Shown: positions 61,592 to 64,000 of the stretch, piece by piece | Numbering within the stretch: position 1 is the first letter of the stretch | Layout: the number at the start of each line of letters is the position of its first letter | Origin: Halomonas alkalisoli | GTDB lineage: Bacteria; Pseudomonadota; Gammaproteobacteria; Pseudomonadales; Halomonadaceae | Assembly: GCF_021412585.1 (NCBI RefSeq) | Contig: NZ_JAKCMI010000028.1 | Coordinates: 124,001 to 188,000, forward strand | Length of the DNA: 64,000 nucleotides | Direction of reading: 5' to 3' | The notes under the pieces: model-generated | What the model saw: the letters and a program-made list of their open reading frames with translations, nothing else | Databases searched by the model: none | Told to the model about the DNA's origin: nothing | Program-made: the position numbers and the translations under genes

Positions 61592-61617
61592 AAAAAAAAC
61601 AAGCGCCGTAGCGCTTG
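61592..61617 (-). terminator. Intrinsic terminator between rplY and pth
   Basis: On the minus strand CAAGCGC-TACG-GCGCTTG is followed by a run of eight T. It lies about 47 bases past the rplY stop and just ahead of pth, so it may attenuate read-through. Confidence 0.85.
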
Positions 61618-61663
61618 GTCGGGTCGGGAAGGGGCCGCCACAGGGCGGCCCCGACAGGGCCGG

Positions 61664-62308
61664 TTATTCGGCCGCGCCTTCGCCTTCCTCGCCTTCACCT
61701 TCCTCGCCTTCGGTATCTTCACCGCGCACCTTGGGCTTGCTGATGGTCAGCACGGCGTTGTCGTGGTCGGCGCCGTAGGAGAGCTCGACCAGCGTCACGC
61801 CGGCCGGCACCTTGAGGTCGGAGAGGTGCAGGGTAGTGCCCAGCTCGACCTCGGAGATGTCGACTTCCAGGAAGTCGGGCAGGTCCTTGGGCAGGCAGCT
61901 GATCTCGATCTCGTTGGAGAGCACGTGCAGCTCGCCACCGTCGTCCTTGATGCCCTTGGACTTCTCTTCGCCCACGACATGCAGCGGCACGCGAATGGTG
62001 ATCTCGTGGGTGGCGTCCACGCGCAGGAAGTCGGCATGGGTGATCAGCGGCTTGTACGGGTGACGCTGCAGGTCGCGCACGACGACCTGCTGCTTCTTGC
62101 CGTCGACGACCAGGTTGAGCACCGAGGAGAAGAAGGTTTCGTCTTCGACGGCCTTGTAGAAGGCGGCCTTCTCGACGGAGATCGGCTGCGGAGCCTGTTC
62201 GCCACCATAGATGATGGCCGGCACCTGGAGGTTCTCACGACGCAGGCGGCGGCTCGCACCTTTCCCCAGGTCGTTGCGAACGCTGGCATTGAGAGTGAAA
62301 TCGGACAT
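61664..62308 (-). CDS. rplY: 50S ribosomal protein L25/general stress protein Ctc
   Basis: The 214-residue long-form (Ctc) L25 binds 5S rRNA. The N-terminal L25 domain ([29 protein letters not shown]) is followed by the TL5 C-terminal beta domain ([22 protein letters not shown]). The tail is a very acidic Glu/Gly stretch ([14 protein letters not shown]). The start at 62308 (MSDFTLNA) is standard; an upstream ATG adds 27 unrelated residues. It is followed by pth and preceded by prs. Confidence 0.96.
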   Translation of the reverse strand: MSDFTLNASVRNDLGKGASRRLRRENLQVPAIIYGGEQAPQPISVEKAAFYKAVEDETFFSSVLNLVVDGKKQQVVVRDLQRHPYKPLITHADFLRVDATHEITIRVPLHVVGEEKSKGIKDDGGELHVLSNEIEISCLPKDLPDFLEVDISEVELGTTLHLSDLKVPAGVTLVELSYGADHDNAVLTISKPKVRGEDTEGEEGEGEEGEGAAE

Positions 62309-62371
62309 GATGTTGCCTCTTGCTTGAGATAAGGAAATCACGGCGGCCCGCGACCTGACCACCGTGTTTCC

Positions 62372-62393
62372 GAAAGCCCCGTGGGGCACTTTT
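62372..62393 (-). terminator. Possible terminator after prs
   Basis: On the minus strand GCCC-CACG-GGGC is followed by TTTC, between the prs stop and the rplY start. The stem is short. Confidence 0.4.
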
Positions 62394-62427
62394 CCGACGC
62401 CCTGTTCTTGCTGAAAGTCGCTGAGAC

Positions 62428-63369
62428 TCAGTGGAACATGGCGCTGACGGATTCTTCATTGCTGACACGACGAATCGCCTCGGCGATCAGGCCGGCTACG
62501 CTGAGCTGGCGGATCTTGCCGCTACGGCGAGCCACGTCGGACAGCGGGATGGTATCGGTGACGACCACTTCGTCGAGCACCGACCCGGCGATGTTGTCCA
62601 CTGCAGGGCCGGAGAGGATCGGGTGGGTGGCGTAGGCCACCACGCGGCGAGCGCCATGGGCCTTGAGCGCCTCACCGGCCTTGCACAGGGTGCCGGCGGT
62701 ATCGATCATGTCGTCGACCACCACGCAGGTACGGTTCTCGATCTCGCCGATGATATGCATCACCTGGGCCTGGTTGGCCTGGGGACGGCGCTTGTCGATG
62801 ATGGCGAGATCGGCATTGAGCTGCTTGGCGATGGCGCGGGCGCGGACCACGCCGCCTACGTCGGGGGAGACAACCACCAGATCATCGTAGTTCTGGCGCT
62901 CGATGTCGTCGAGCAGGATCGGCGAGCCGTAGACGTTGTCCACCGGCACGTCGAAGAAGCCCTGGATCTGGTCGGCATGCAGGTCCATGGTCATCACCCG
63001 GTCGACGCCAGCCTTGACCATCATGTCGGCGACCACCTTGGCGGAGATCGGCACGCGGGCGGAGCGGACACGGCGATCCTGGCGGGCGTAGCCGAAGTAG
63101 GGCACCACGGCGGTGATTCGCGTGGCGGAAGCCCGGCGCAGGGCGTCCACCATGAGAATCAGCTCGAGCAGGTTGTCGTTGGTCGGCGCGCAGGTGGACT
63201 GCAGGATGAAGACGTCCTTGCCGCGAACGTTCTCGTTGATCTCGACCGCGATTTCGCCGTCGCTGAACTGCCCGACCGTAGCGTTACCCATGCGGGTGTC
63301 CAGACTCTCGGCGATCTTCTGGGCGAGTTCGGGATTGGCATTCCCGGCAAAAACCATCAATTTTGACAC
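62428..63369 (-). CDS. prs: Ribose-phosphate pyrophosphokinase
   Basis: The 313-residue PRPP synthetase has the catalytic flexible-loop region [40 protein letters not shown] and the PRPP-binding loop [17 protein letters not shown] start at 63369 gives [17 protein letters not shown], matching relatives, with AGGTGG six bases upstream; ATGs further up would add residues before the conserved start. It is encoded between ispE and rplY as in many gammaproteobacteria. Confidence 0.96.
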   Translation of the reverse strand: MSKLMVFAGNANPELAQKIAESLDTRMGNATVGQFSDGEIAVEINENVRGKDVFILQSTCAPTNDNLLELILMVDALRRASATRITAVVPYFGYARQDRRVRSARVPISAKVVADMMVKAGVDRVMTMDLHADQIQGFFDVPVDNVYGSPILLDDIERQNYDDLVVVSPDVGGVVRARAIAKQLNADLAIIDKRRPQANQAQVMHIIGEIENRTCVVVDDMIDTAGTLCKAGEALKAHGARRVVAYATHPILSGPAVDNIAGSVLDEVVVTDTIPLSDVARRSGKIRQLSVAGLIAEAIRRVSNEESVSAMFH

Positions 63370-63461
63370 GCGCATCCACCTATGCAGTGTTGGGGGGCTC
63401 TCGGGACTCATCGGTTCGGCACCTCGTCCGCAACGGCCGGCAGTTCGTGACCCTGGCACGA

Positions 63462-64000
63462 TCAGCGGCCCAGAGCAGCATGTAGCGGGGAGAGGTTGAG
63501 GCCGCGCGCCGTGAATGCCATGAAGCGGCTGGGCAGGTCGGCCACGATGCGCTTCGCCTCCGCGTCGGTCTCTACCCGGGCGAAGACGCAGGCACCGGTT
63601 CCCGTCAGCATGGTCGGTGCGCGCCTGCCCAGCCAGTCAAGGGCTTCCGCCACTGGCGGATAGAGTGACCGGACCGTCGGCTCGCAGTCATTGTGCCAAC
63701 TGGGCGCTCCCCCCTGCAGTGCGCGCGCCATGGTAATCGGGGGGGTATCACGTGTCAATTGCGCGGCGCCGAACACCGCCGCGGTGGCGACGGCGACCCC
63801 CGGGTGGATCACCACGAAACAGGGGGTGTCCAGGGTCACCGGGGTCAGCCGTTCGCCGACGCCTTCAGCCCAGGCAGAGCGGCCGCGGACGAAAACCGGT
63901 ACATCGGCACCCAAGGCCAGGCCCATGGCGGCCAGCCGCTCCTCACCGAGGTCCAGGCCCCATAGCCGGTCGAGCCCCAGCAGCGTCGTGGCGGCGTCCG
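63462..64000 (-). CDS. ispE: 4-diphosphocytidyl-2-C-methyl-D-erythritol kinase IspE (5' end outside the window)
   Basis: Only the C-terminal ~179 residues are present; the frame is open to the window edge. The GHMP-kinase features [11 protein letters not shown] and [11 protein letters not shown], plus [12 protein letters not shown], identify IspE of the non-mevalonate isoprenoid pathway. The gene order with prs downstream is the usual one. Confidence 0.93.
   Translation of the reverse strand, partial: DAATTLLGLDRLWGLDLGEERLAAMGLALGADVPVFVRGRSAWAEGVGERLTPVTLDTPCFVVIHPGVAVATAAVFGAAQLTRDTPPITMARALQGGAPSWHNDCEPTVRSLYPPVAEALDWLGRRAPTMLTGTGACVFARVETDAEAKRIVADLPSRFMAFTARGLNLSPLHAALGR

Overview
The window is about 64 kb of GC-rich DNA in which nearly every base is coding. 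The gene content (prc, apeB, ychF-pth-rplY-prs-ispE, betIBA, oxygen-dependent cobalamin genes) and the recurring intergenic hairpin repeats suggest a Halomonas-like gammaproteobacterium. That assignment is inference from gene content, not from a marker-gene comparison.

Region 1 (1-15.8 kb) is an oxygen-dependent vitamin B12 operon: cobB (end only), cobW, cobN, cobG, cobH, cobI, cobJ, cobK (inverted), cobL, cobE, cobM, cobF, cobO, bluB and cobQ. Genes mostly overlap by 1-4 bases. CobG, CobF and BluB mark the aerobic route. cobA, the cobS/cobT-type chelatase subunits and the nucleotide-loop genes are not in the window. Two copies of a structured ~100-bp repeat sit after cobG and cobO, and a 141-bp element with 16-bp terminal inverted repeats sits between cobJ and the inverted cobK.

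Region 2 (15.8-31.4 kb) holds a possible NCS2-type permease behind a palindrome-rich leader, a pncC-nadE fusion for NAD recycling, ugpQ, a quinone oxidoreductase, an RpiR-type regulator divergent from a crotonase / ADP-forming acyl-CoA synthetase / crotonase operon, an SLC13-type transporter with RCK_C domains, and fadE. Promoter sites resembling the fatty-acid regulator PsrA box lie near rpiR and fadE.

Region 3 (31.6-39 kb) is the osmoprotectant operon betI-betB-betA with a BetI-type operator. It is followed by a tRNA-Met gene, three tRNA-Asn genes, an apparently 5'-truncated rhodanese, a small secreted-looking protein with a Glu/Ala/Gly repeat tail, and a DinB-like protein.

Region 4 (39-55.9 kb) is a sugar-acid catabolic island. 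It contains dgoD-dgoA-dgoK plus a HpcH/HpaI aldolase; a D-2-hydroxyacid dehydrogenase and a fumarylacetoacetase-family gene on the minus strand; an operon of SDR, pdxA2, a broken four-carbon-acid-sugar kinase, a TRAP transporter, an Ldh-family dehydrogenase and a NanR-like GntR regulator; and a convergent operon of SDR, FAH hydrolase and UxaA-type dehydratase that fits a non-phosphorylative aldonate route. Three promoters in this island carry the same direct-repeat site ([GT]GTATG-ACA-repeat), which resembles the known NanR target and probably defines the local regulon.

Region 5 (56-64 kb) is conserved core: prc, apeB, a second identical tRNA-Met, ychF, pth, rplY, prs and the end of ispE.
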